From Copromyces sp. CBS 386.78 (Eukaryota > Ascomycota > Sordariomycetes > Sordariales > Sordariaceae), in assembly GCA_030685235.1 (NCBI GenBank), contig MU839163.1, positions 110,227 through 174,226 of the forward strand: a stretch of DNA of 64,000 nt, written 5' to 3'. Of this stretch, positions 25,801 through 37,201 are shown in pieces. Under the pieces are notes generated by a model that saw only the letters and a program-made list of their open reading frames with translations, made no database searches and was not told where the DNA came from. The translations under genes were made by a program, and so were the position numbers. Within the stretch, counting starts at the first letter, position 1. The number at the start of each line of letters is the position of its first letter.

Positions 25801-26335
25801 CCGACGACGTGCCATTACCCCTGGCGAGCGCAGAACGATGATGCCTGGTAATGCTTGGCTAGCGGGCGGCCAGCGGGCAGCAGCTCCACCCCGAGGCCGT
25901 GACAGCGTTGAAACTGTGATCCACAAGAACCGTACTTGAAGGATTTGTGATTGGTTGGCGGCAATTGGCAGTTGTGCCAAGACGAGTTGTTGCGAGCTTT
26001 AACAGGTGGCAGCGGGCCACCCACACCACACCGAGTGCTCAGTCAGCGGTCTCCGTCGACGTGTGTTTTGAGACTGTGAGGTTCATCTGTGAAGGGAAGG
26101 CTTGTCTGCCGGCACTGTGTTCGGAACAATCGGTTTCAAAGTGTCAGGCCTGTTGGGCTTTTCGCTTGGCGGGCCATCGACGGACAAGGGGCGATTTCGA
26201 GAACACTGCCTCTGCTGGTGATAGGCAAGGGGCGGCCGCGATTACCCCGACGACGTCCAGCGGCCGGGACGGAACATGGCCGACGAAACAGTTTGGTTCT
26301 CTGTGGTCCTGGTGATGAGCTTGGAACATTGGGAT

Positions 26336-26373
26336 GGTAGGATGGATGGACACTGGTAGGATGGATGGACACT
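26336..26373. repeat. Exact tandem duplication of a 19-bp unit
   Basis: Two adjacent perfect copies of a unit beginning GGTAGGATGG and ending GGACACT. It lies in the gene-free region upstream of FKS1. Confidence 0.9.
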
Positions 26374-27425
26374 GAGTCCTGATGATGGACAAGGCCGAAG
26401 AGAGTGGCTCTCGCTGTAGAACCAGTCTCAAGTGCTGGAGTCCGCAGCCTGAACACAGAACAACAAGACCCTCAGGACTGCTTGGCTTGGCTTGTCTTGT
26501 CGCGGTGTTTATTAGTCAGTCCAGTATCAGATATCGCCAGTTGTGATTGAGGCGATGAATGTTTATCATGTATCAGCAAAGGATTGTGATCGTTGTGGTC
26601 ATCATCCATGCCCTGTGTCCAGACTCACCGCCCGGTCGTCCGCTGTGACACAGATAGCCCGCAACATCTTCGGGGATACTCTTAATAATCAAGAGGCTTT
26701 TATGGCAGTATACCCAGTGTAGATGTCGAATCTCGATCCCAGCGTGCCCAGGTGGAGGATCACCAGTGAAGGAGCCCGGATGGATCGCGAAAATCTGGAA
26801 CGGTAGAACAGTGAACATCGGAGCTGGCGAACTATATACAGTACCGATATCAAGTGCGCTATTCTAGAAAATGTTTTGGGACTCCGTCTCCATGCCTGCG
26901 AGCCGGGTTCCTTTGCCGCGTTGCCATCAACATTTGCACATCGCACCAAGCATCGCATCGCCCTGTCGCCCTATCGCTACAGTATCGCTTTGTTGCCTTG
27001 TCGTGTATCGCGCTCTGGGGGTATATCGTCTGCCTATCAAGGCTTTTGCCGTCTTGCCTTGTCTCTCGGCCCCCCCGTAGACTACTACCGTGGCAGGCCA
27101 TGCCATGATTGATGCCTCTTCCCGCCATGGCATTCCCAAATAAGGCCCGCATTCCCATCCCAACCCTTCCCGTCGGTTGTTCGGCCGGTCGGGCTGCCAT
27201 GTCGAGCAAAAGACTTGGATGATCTCCAGTACAGACGGTTCAAGGAGAGGTTGGTAGCCATGTGGGATCCATCCTGGAGCCTGGATTTTCCTGCTTGTCG
27301 ATGGTCAACAGCGAGCGACTGGTGGTGTTGAGAAGCCAAAATGTTTACCAAGTTTCCAGCTTTCTGCAGCAATCGTCGTCATATCACTGCGAAACCAAGC
27401 TTTCTATGCAGTCGCGCAGGACGCT

Positions 27426-27458
27426 AAATGGACACCAAATGGACACCAGATGGACACC
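27426..27458. repeat. Three tandem copies of an 11-bp unit
   Basis: AAATGGACACC occurs twice, then AGATGGACACC once, directly adjacent. A small minisatellite in the FKS1 upstream region. Confidence 0.9.
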
Positions 27459-29658
27459 AGATAAGGCCCGATACTCTACTAGTACAAGCAAAGTACCTTG
27501 TTGCGATTGCAATAAGGGAAACAGGTACGAGAGTGTGGCGGAGCGGAGCGGCACAAAAGTGGTGCAATTTCAGCTTCATTGGTTGTCCGAGCGCGTTTGA
27601 GAATCTGGCGGGTACGATCTACCCCACAGACACCGGTCATCCCTTTTCATTGGACGAAAGCACCAGGTAGCCTAGGTCGTGGCGAGATCTTGTACAGAGT
27701 TGCGACAGGTAGTTTGCTTGTACTCCGTATGCAGAGAGTGGGTACTACAATGGAAACTGCCAAGATAGACAAGGATCAACCGAACGGCATCTCCTAAAGG
27801 CGGTCGAGATTGGAACATGGCCGAGATTCGCATGAGAGAGCGATACTACATATGTGGCAATGTGGTGCAACGTGGAATCAGTTCAACGACTCTTTCAACA
27901 AGATGGGATGAACCAACAGACGAGCAGTGAGAGCAAGCACAAGGTAGAGAGAGGTACCTAGGGTAAGGAACGGGAGCGGGAGACCTCGGGCCAAGCAGTG
28001 CCGACATGCCATACATGCTATACCTACTTATACCTACATACAAATACGAGATGGCGAGTAGCACTAGGTATTGAGGGGCATATTGAGGCTCAGAGGCTTT
28101 GTCGAGAAACCAACGAAATTCTCAGGGCGCTGTACGGTTCCTCCTTCGTTCCCTCGCGTCTTGGGGTTTCCATTCTTTTTCGAACACGCACTGGAACATC
28201 AGAAACACACTGCACTGCACTGGCAAATCGTTTGCGGACGTTAGGCCAGAAATCATAGGAAGAAATAATGCACAGTAAAAACTTACCTCTAGGTACTAGG
28301 TACAAAGACACACACGCCTTCCCCTTCCCCCCTTGCCGGGTTCCACTTTTCCCATTTTCACGATCCCTGTCAAAACAGTGCTCTCCCCCTGACAACGTCG
28401 ATGAAGCGAGCGATGCAGCGACCACTCAGAGACGCCGATGCCCTTTCGTCCAGTCCACTCTCTCCCACTGTTGCCCACCGCGAACCACTGAGCAGAGGCC
28501 TCTGTCCACCCTGCCCTGTCAGGACGGTCAGGTCCTGCCGTGACCAGATGGGCCATTGAGGTTGAGAAAGATTCCACAGCAACTGCCCGCAATTGCCTGG
28601 AAACTCCTAGCAGCCGGAGGTAGCAGACACACCCACGACGGCACCTGGATCGCATCCTGTTCCAGCGCAGTCCCAGTCCCAGTCCCGTCAGGGCCTAGTC
28701 CACAGTCCCAGTCCCCCCAGTCGATGCCTCCTTTTTTTTCTTAGGTTTCCACTGCCCTTCCATTTCCATTTCCATCCACATTTCCCACTCCCCTCGCTCT
28801 CCCCGCCCCCTTCCCGGCTTCCGCCTTCTTCATCAACGAAACTGCCAGGACTCCTGCCAGCTTGTTGGCTTTCCACTTCGTTTGGTTTTTTCTCTCCCCT
28901 CTCGTCTCTTTCCCCTTTCTCCCTTCTTCCCTTTTACACTCGCTCACCGGCAACTTTCTGTCAACCGCCTCCTCCCCCCCCCTCCCTCATCGCCCGTTCC
29001 GTCGCGCGACCGTGATCAAGGAACCCTCTCGCGGTAATTTGATCTTCCAGGAGGCCTGCGTCGTTGGCATTGCCCACCGCCTAGTCACCGCGCCAATCGT
29101 TTGTTTGGAGAAAAGAAAAGCAAAGCGGGTAGTTTGGACAGGAAAAGAGGAATAATAATCATTCGGTTCGACTCGTTATCGTTGCTCATCGACAAAAACA
29201 ACACAAATTGCAAGCCCGACACGCACCGCAGCAGCACAATATCCACCTCTGCCTGCAGTCCCGCTGCACAACACACGCCTTCAAGCAGCCAGAGCAACTG
29301 ACAGCAGTCAACGCCAACCTCCTTTCTGCGCCCCCTCACCGCGCACGTCGATCGCTCATCCCGCATCACCCCTTTCACACCCCGTTCCAGTTCTTGTTTG
29401 TCTAGCACAACAAGGCCGGTCCACTATCCGATAAACGGCTCTTCAGCACCCACCGCTCATCATCATCAACCATCACCAGGAAGGAGCTGCATTGACTGCA
29501 GTGGCCCGTCACTTCTGCTATTTCTACGCCTACCAGCTTTAGTAATTGTCGTTGTTGTTGTCGTTTTGCTGCTGCCTTTTTCGCAAGCACACAGCCGGCA
29601 ACAATTCCCAGTTTTTGGTCTAAACGCTAATTATCCATTCGTTGATTTGTCATCTCCC

Positions 29659-29670
29659 ATGCACTTCTGA
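29659..29670 (+). other. Three-codon upstream ORF in FKS1 leader
   Basis: ATG CAC TTC TGA lies 99 bases upstream of the FKS1 ATG, just before a predicted 5' UTR intron. Short uORFs like this can affect reinitiation; an effect here is unproven. Confidence 0.35.
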
Positions 29671-29674
29671 TCCG

Positions 29675-29737
29675 GTAAGTTGTTGGAATCCAAGCCGCCA
29701 TGGCTCATCATGTTGTTCCCGCCCGCTGACCTGTCTA
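29675..29737 (+). other. Predicted 5' UTR intron of FKS1
   Basis: GTAAGT at 29675-29680 is a strong donor; CTGAC-type branch and CTAG acceptor at 29736-29737 (or TAG at 29741-29743) follow. Splicing would remove two upstream ATGs (29699 and 29710), the first in strong context (GCCATGG). If retained, an uORF would precede the main start. Confidence 0.45.
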
Positions 29738-29757
29738 GCCTAGCTTAATTGCCCAAC

Positions 29758-32700
29758 ATGTCGGGATACCCACAGCAAGGCGGCGGAGGCCACCACGATG
29801 ATGGCTACGGCCATGCCCCCAACGCAAATGGAAATACGGACTCGTATTACAACGACGATCAACAGTACTACGATAACCGTAATGGAGGAGGACACCCTGC
29901 CGGCGCTCAGCAAGGCGAGGGCTATTATGATGAGTCGTATGTTTCAATCTTGCTTTCCCGTTCTAAAACGCGTGCGCCTAACGCCTCGTCCTCTTTTGCA
30001 GCGGCTATTACAACGCCGACCCAAACAACCCGTACCACCAGGACGGCGGTTATTACGACAACCACGAAGGTTACCAGGAGGGCTATGACAACGGCTACTA
30101 CGATGATCAGGCCGGCGGCTATCGCGACAACCATGCCGCTCGTGGCTCTGAGGAGGATTCCGAGACCTTTAGCGATTTCACAATGAGGTCCGACATGGCC
30201 CGTGCCGCTGAGATGGACTACTATGGCCGCGGCGATGAACGCTACGACAGCCAGTATGGCGAGCAGGGCGGTGCCCGGGGCTATCGCCCTCCTTCCTCCC
30301 AGATCTCTTACGGGGGAAACCGCTCGTCTGGCGCCTCGACGCCAAACTACGGCATGGACTACGGTAACGTTCTTCCTGCCGGCCAGCGCTCCAAGGAACC
30401 GTATCCCGCCTGGACATCGGATGCCCAAATCCCCCTCTCAAAGGAGGAGGTGGAGGATATCTTCCTGGATTTGTGCGCAAAGTTTGGCTTCCAGCGTGAC
30501 AGCATGCGCAACATGTACGACCATCTCATGACGCTTCTCGACTCCCGCGCTTCCCGTATGACCCCCAACCAGGCTCTTCTCTCGCTCCATGCCGATTACA
30601 TTGGTGGCGACAACGCAAACTACCGCAAGTGGTACTTCGCTGCCCATCTGGATCTGGATGATGCCGTCGGTTTCGCCAACCTCAAGGGCAAGAAGGGTGG
30701 TCTGAAGCGCACCAAGAAGAAGACCAAGGGTGACGAACCCCAAAACGAAGCAGAGATCCTTCAAGAGCTCGAGGGTGATGACTCGTTGGAGGCGGCCGAG
30801 TTCCGTTGGAAGACTCGGATGAACAGGATGTCGCAGCATGACCGTGTGCGACAGCTTGCCCTTTATCTTCTGATCTGGGGCGAAGCCAACCAGGTCCGCT
30901 TCATGCCCGAGTGTCTGTGCTTCCTCTTCAAGTGCGCCGATGATTATCTTAACTCGCCCGCTTGCCAAAACATGGTCGAGCCTGTTGAGGAGTTCACATT
31001 CCTCAACAACGTCATCACCCCGCTGTATCGCTACTGCCGCGATCAGGGTTACGAGATCTATGAAGGTGTTTACGTCCGTCGCGAAAGAGACCACGAGCAG
31101 ATTGTCGGTTACGATGACTGCAACCAGCTCTTCTGGTATCCTGAGGGTATCAACCGCATCGTTCTCGAAGACAAGAGCAAGCTAGTGGACGTTCCTCCCG
31201 CTGAGCGTTATCTCAAGCTCAAGGATGTCAACTGGAAGAAGTGCTTCTTCAAGACTTACAGGGAGAGTCGCTCGTGGTTCCACATGCTTGTCAACTTCAA
31301 CCGTATCTGGATCATTCACTTGACCATGTTCTGGTTCTTCACTGCCTACAACATGCCTACCATCATCACCCCCATGTACGAACAGCAGGTTAACCAGGGA
31401 CCCCCAAGGGGTGCCATGTGGTCCTTTGTCGGTTTCGGTGGTGGTGTCGCTGCGGCAATTAACTTCGGAGCAACCCTTGCGGAATGGGCCTATGTTCCTC
31501 GCAGGTGGGCTGGTGCGCAGCATCTGACCAAGCGGCTGTTCTTCATGATCTTCGTCCTCATCATCAACTTGGCTCCTGGTGTCTACGTCTTCCTTCCGGG
31601 CAAGTCGGGCCAGGACCTGATTGACCATCAGAACAGCACCCCTGCCTATGCTGTCGGCATCGTGCACTTCTTCATCGCTCTCATCACTTTCTTGTTCTTT
31701 GCGGTCATGCCTCTGGGTGGCCTCTTCGGCAGCTACCTCACCAAGAACACGCGCAAGTACGTCGCCAGTCAGACATTCACTGCCAGCTGGCCTCGCCTCA
31801 ACGGCGCCGACATGGCTATGTCCTTCGGCTTGTGGATTGTCGTTTTCGGCGCCAAGTTCGGAGAGTCGTACGTGTATTTGACCTTGTCGATTCGCGACCC
31901 AATTCGTTACATTGGTCTTATGGATACCTCGTCATGTCTTGGGGACTCACTCCTGCTGAACTATCTCTGCCCTTACCAACCGCAAATCACAATGGCTCTG
32001 ATGATCTTCACCGGTATGATCTTCTTCTTCCTTGATACGTATCTGTGGTACGTCTTGATCAACGCCGTCTTCTCGGTTGCCAGATCTTTCTACCTTGGTT
32101 CCTCGATCTGGACTCCTTGGAGAAACATCTACTCTCGCCTGCCCAAGCGTATCTACTCCAAGGTTCTCGCGACAACGGACATGGAGATTAAGTACAAGCC
32201 CAAGGTCCTCATTTCCCAGATCTGGAACGCTATCGTCATCTCTATGTACCGCGAGCATCTTCTGGCCATTGATCACGTCCAGAAGCTCCTTTACCATCAG
32301 GTGCCCTCTGAGCAAGAAGGAAAGCGTACTCTGCGTGCCCCCACTTTCTTCGTTTCCCAGGAAGACCACTCTTTCAAGACCGAGTTCTTCCCTCAATACA
32401 GCGAAGCCGAGCGCCGAATTTCCTTCTTCGCCCAGTCGCTCTCCACTCCGATCCCCGAGCCTCTCCCTGTTGACAACATGCCCACCTTCACTGTCATGAT
32501 TCCTCACTACAGCGAAAAGATTCTTCTTTCTCTGCGTGAAATCATTCGCGAAGATGAGCCCTACTCTCGTGTCACTCTTTTGGAATACCTCAAGCAGCTC
32601 CATCCCCACGAATGGGATTGCTTCGTTAAGGACACCAAGATTCTCGCGGATGAGACCTCGCAGTTCAACGGCGATGCTGAAAAGGAGAAGGAGAAGGAGA

Positions 32701-35700
32701 AGGAGAAGGAGACCGTCAAGAACAAGATCGACGATCTTCCCTTCTACTGCATCGGTTTCAAGTCCTCGGCGCCCGAGTATACCCTCAGAACCCGTATTTG
32801 GGCTTCGCTTCGCTTCCAGACCCTGTACCGTACCGTCTCTGGTTTCATGAACTACGCCCGCGCCATCAAGCTTCTCTACCGTGTTGAGAACCCTGAGGTC
32901 GTCCAGATGTTCGGTGGCAACTCCGACAAGCTCGAGCGTGAGCTCGAGCGCATGGCTCGTCGCAAGTTCAAGCTGTGCATTTCCATGCAGCGTTTCGCCA
33001 AGTTCAAGAAGGAGGAAATGGAGAACGCCGAGTTCTTGTTGCGCGCCTACCCCGATCTCCAGATCGCTTACCTCGACGAAGAGCCTCCTCTTGCTGAAGG
33101 CGAGGAGCCTCGTATCTACTCTGCTCTCATCGACGGTCACTCCGAGATCATGGAGAACGGTGCGCGCCGGCCCAAGTTCCGTATCCAGCTTTCCGGAAAC
33201 CCCATTCTCGGTGACGGAAAGTCCGACAACCAGAACCACGCCATCATCTTCTACCGCGGCGAGTACATCCAGCTTATCGATGCCAACCAAGACAACTATC
33301 TAGAGGAGTGCCTGAAGATCCGCAGCGTTTTGGCCGAGTTCGAGGAGATGAAGACCGACAACCTTTCGCCCTACACTCCCGGCGTCAAGAGCGAAGTCCA
33401 CCACCCTGTTGCCATTCTCGGTGCTCGCGAGTACATTTTCTCTGAGAACATTGGTATCCTCGGTGATATTGCCGCCGGTAAGGAACAGACATTCGGTACG
33501 CTCTTCGCCAGAACCTTGGCCCAAATTGGTGGCAAGCTCCATTACGGTCATCCCGATTTCCTCAACGGTATCTTCATGACTACACGTGGTGGTGTCTCCA
33601 AGGCTCAGAAGGGTTTGCATCTCAACGAGGATATTTACGCTGGTATGAACGCTCTCTTGCGTGGTGGCCGCATCAAGCACTGCGAGTACTACCAGTGCGG
33701 TAAGGGTCGTGATTTGGGTTTCGGCTCCATTCTCAACTTCACCACCAAGATCGGAACTGGTATGGGTGAACAGATGCTCTCTCGCGAGTACTACTACCTC
33801 GGAACTCAGCTCCCGCTCGATCGTTTCCTGTCCTTCTACTACGCCCATCCCGGTTTCCACTTGAACAACATGTTCATCATGCTCTCGGTCCAGCTCTTCA
33901 TGCTTTGCTGTGTTAATATCGGCGTACTGCGTCATGAGACGATCCGCTGCGAGTACAACCGCGATGTCCCCATTACCGATGCCCTCTTCCCCACTGGCTG
34001 CTCCAACACCGACGCTCTTCTGGACTGGATCTACCGCTGCGTTCTCTCGATTTTCTTCGTCTTCTTCCTTGCTTTCGTTCCCCTGATTGTGCAGGAGATG
34101 ATGGAGAAGGGTGTGATCCGCTCTGCGACTCGTTTCCTCAAGCAGATCTTCTCGCTGTCGCCTTTCTTCGAGGTGTTCGTCTGCCAGATCTACGCCAACT
34201 CTGTCCAGCAAGATTTGTCCTTCGGTGGTGCCAGATATATCGGTACCGGTCGTGGTTTCGCCACCGCGCGAATCCCCTTCGGTGTGCTCTACTCCCGTTT
34301 TGCCGGTCCTTCGATCTACTTCGGAGCTAGATTGGTCATGATGTTGTTGTTTGCCTGCTTGACTGTCTGGCACGCTGCCCTGATCTACTTCTGGATCTCG
34401 CTCATGGCCTTGGTCATCTCGCCCTTCCTCTACAACCCTCACCAGTTCTCCTGGGGCGATTTCTTCATCGACTACCGCGAGTATCTCCGCTGGCTCTCGC
34501 GTGGTAACTCTCGCTCGCACGCTTCCTCTTGGATCACCTTCTGCCGCCTCTCGCGTACCAGAATCACTGGTTTCAAGCGCAAGATTATCGGAGACCCATC
34601 GAGCAAGCTCTCGGGCGATGTTGCTAGGGCTGCTATCACCAACCTCTTCTGGGCCGAGATGTTTACCCCCTTCATCCTTGTCTGCTTGACAACCATTCCG
34701 TATCTGTTCATCAACGCGCAGACCGGTGTCGGGGGTGAGTTTGGACCTCACGCCGGCGATGTTCAAAGCGGGAAGGTTAAGCCCACCGCCGCCATGATTC
34801 GCCTCTTGATTATCACGTTTGCGCCCGTGGCTGTCAATGCCGGTGTCCTTGGCGGCTTGTTCGGGATGGCCTGCTGCATGGGACCTCTGTTCAGCATGTG
34901 CTGCAAGAAGTTTGGCAGCGTTCTGGCTGCCATCGCCCATGCTATTTCGGTCATCATCCTTTTGGTTATGTTCGAAGTGGAGTTCGTCCTGCAGAACTTC
35001 AAGTTTACACCTACCCTCCTCGGCATGATTGCCATGGTCTCGATTCAGCGTTTCATCATCAAACTCATTGTCTCGTTGGCGTTGACTCGCGAGTTCAAGA
35101 CTGATTCGTCCAACATTGCCTTCTGGACTGGCAAGTGGTACTCTATGGGCTGGCACTCGGTTTCGCAACCTGCTCGTGAGTGGCTTTGCAAGATTACGGA
35201 GCTCAGCATGTTTGGCGCAGACTTCATCCTTGGCCACATCATTCTGTTTTTGATGTTCCCCGTCATTATCATCCCCAAGGTTGATGTGCTTCACTCGGTT
35301 ATTCTCTTCTGGCTCCGCCCAAGGTATGTCATTTAACTTGTTCCGCTGTTTTGACTCTCTCGCTAACATGGTATTCTTGTAGCCGTCAAATTCGTGCCCC
35401 CATTTACTCGTTGAAGCAGACGAAGCTTAGGAGGAGACGTGTGATCCGCTATGCGATCCTTTACTTTATCCTGCTTATCATCTTCGTCGCCCTGATTGTT
35501 GGACCAATTGTGGCCGGCAAAGGGATTGACAACGCCACGCTCGAATCCATCAACACCCTCACCGGTGGATTCGTCCTCAGGCAGTACCCCTGGAAGCTCG
35601 GCCCGTCTGGTGACAATGATGACACCAGGGGTCGTTTGGAGACAGGAACCAAGGCCGAAGGCTACTCTGGTGTCTGGACCCCGACGACGACATCAGACTT

Positions 35701-35746
35701 TAGTGCTAAGGCTACTAGCAAGGCCGAAAGGAGGATGGCATTCTAA
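29758..35746 (+). CDS. fks1: 1,3-beta-glucan synthase catalytic subunit (GT48)
   Basis: Model join(29758..29936, 30002..35323, 35383..35746), 1,954 residues, normal for fungal Fks proteins. Residues 1-120 are hydrophilic, rich in Gly, Tyr, Asp and Asn. The conserved FKS1 domain 1 (about 190-310) follows, then a first cluster of membrane helices (about 370-720), the large cytoplasmic GT48 catalytic domain (about 770-1370) with an EKEKEKEKE run, and a second membrane cluster to the C-terminus. The basic tail [10 protein letters not shown] precedes the last helix. It is the plasma-membrane enzyme that makes linear cell-wall glucan from UDP-glucose under Rho1 control and is the target of echinocandins. 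Hot-spot 1 is residues 685-693 and begins with Tyr instead of the usual Phe; hot-spot 2 is 1401-1408 (DWIYRCVL). Fungi of this group usually have one essential copy. Both introns are phase-consistent with GTATGT donors. Confidence 0.97.
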
Positions 35747-37201
35747 GAGGATGAAGCAGAAAAGGGGGGAACTGGTATGGTAGCGTGGGGTAATTGGTTT
35801 GACACTCTGTTACCAGTTCTCTGGTGTTTTTGTTTCGATTTGTTTTTTTTTCCTTGTTTTTTTGTTTTTGCTTTTGGGTTTTGCGTGGTTAGTAGCAACG
35901 GAAATCATGAACTGTGGTGTAAAACTCGGTCGAATGTGTGTGTGTGAGAGAGGGAAAGACGGCCTTGTGTATTTGGGGTCATTTTAGCTGTTTGTTTCTC
36001 CCCGGTTTGCTCCCTCATCTTGCTCCTTGGGTGGCAACACTGCAAACGGGCAAAATCTTTACATGTACGGATGAGGGAGACACTGGGGAAGGAACGGGAG
36101 TCGGGTTCGGAGGCGGTTGTGGCGGCTGCGGTTTCAAAGGCATGATACACACGGCTTTTCTAAACTCGTCTTTCTCTTCTTGACGCACTCTCACTCGAAC
36201 CCTCTGTTGTGGTCTTTGTTTTTAGTATTATTTTATCATATCTACGTAGTCTCGCGGAATTCTATAATCAGTACTAGTATCAGAAGCCGAAGCCCTTTCC
36301 TGTTACTTGCACCACTTCTTCGCCCATGACCATGGATGTTTGACGCTGAGAGATTGTAAGTTTACATTTGTTTCGATATCGTGGAGCAAAGAAGCGTGGT
36401 GGACTGGTGGTTCGATTGATGGATCATTCCGAGGCAGACTCGGTGGGGCCGTTTGAGCCAAGATTTAACAGTGCTGATTGGCCAACTGGGCAATTACCCC
36501 TGAGCTTGTGCAGCACTTGAAAAATTATGCAAGGGTCCAGTGATTGGCTCTAGACTAGAGAGTCCAGGCTCAAGGTACCTTGGTCCTTGGAGGCTACTGC
36601 CGGTGCTGAATGGTTGAGTGTACCAGTACGTTCTGTGTGCCTGAGAGAACGGTAGCTGGAACACTCCGAAGCGTCCGTCTGAGTCTGACACGCTCGGCGC
36701 AGGCGACCCCAACCGCCGCTTTCGTGGACCCGACCTCCATCGTGGATTTCTTGACCGCCCAACTTCTTCCGATTGTCAGTGTCAGTCAGTGTCAGCAACG
36801 AACCGTGGGCAAGACGGCAAGCCGGAGTTCTCTTGTTGCTCTCCTTGAATCTTTCTCCATATTATCTTTGATTGTACCTTTATTTATTTTTTAACAAACC
36901 ACGACGGAGACGCGGGATCCCTGAAGCTCCTCAGCCAAAGAGGTCCGTCCCTAGCGGTACCTCTCTCGATCTCGGTCGACGAATACGGTACCTGAACGCC
37001 CGACTCTCTCCTGGCCATCGACGTCGAGTTTCGGGTTGAGAAGGAATCTACGCAGCCGGCGGCGCGCACATCTCATCCGATTCCCAATCCGTCGCCGCAT
37101 CACACCCGTTGAGCGAGCGCAACCCCCTCGATCGCATCGCGGCGCATTCAACCCAGCTACCCACACGACCAACCCATCAATCTTGGGCTACAAGAACCAA
37201 G
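35747..37201. promoter_or_regulatory. Intergenic FKS1 3' end to LCB1 start
   Basis: 1.45 kb containing the FKS1 3' UTR (T-rich 35800-35880) and the LCB1 promoter and leader. A TTTATTTATTTTTTAAC stretch at about 36880-36895 is the best AT-rich promoter candidate. Small frames here carry no family pattern. Confidence 0.4.

Larger units (their letters stand above)
22807..29757. other. 7 kb intergenic region upstream of FKS1
   Basis: No coding gene could be supported in either strand; the longest frames lack family features. The left end is the SprT-gene promoter (two GCCGGCCGG motifs at about 23205-23250). The middle (24.9-28.3 kb) holds short tandem repeats at 26336-26373 and 27426-27458, repeated GTGTAGTGTAG and TATAAAGCG motifs (24990-25187), and TACCTA motifs around 27950-28300. 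From about 28.7 kb to 29.75 kb the sequence becomes C/T-rich, then CA-rich, as expected for the FKS1 core promoter and long 5' leader. A non-coding RNA cannot be excluded. Confidence 0.5.

Noticed and set aside
28270..28310. ACTTACCT resembling the 5' end of U1 snRNA
   Set aside because: The following bases do not match U1 and the motif is part of the common TACCT pattern.
33300..35369. 689-codon open frame antisense to FKS1 (also 31947-33290 and 8866-10443 antisense frames)
   Set aside because: They mirror the biased codon use of strong genes on the other strand and show no family pattern.
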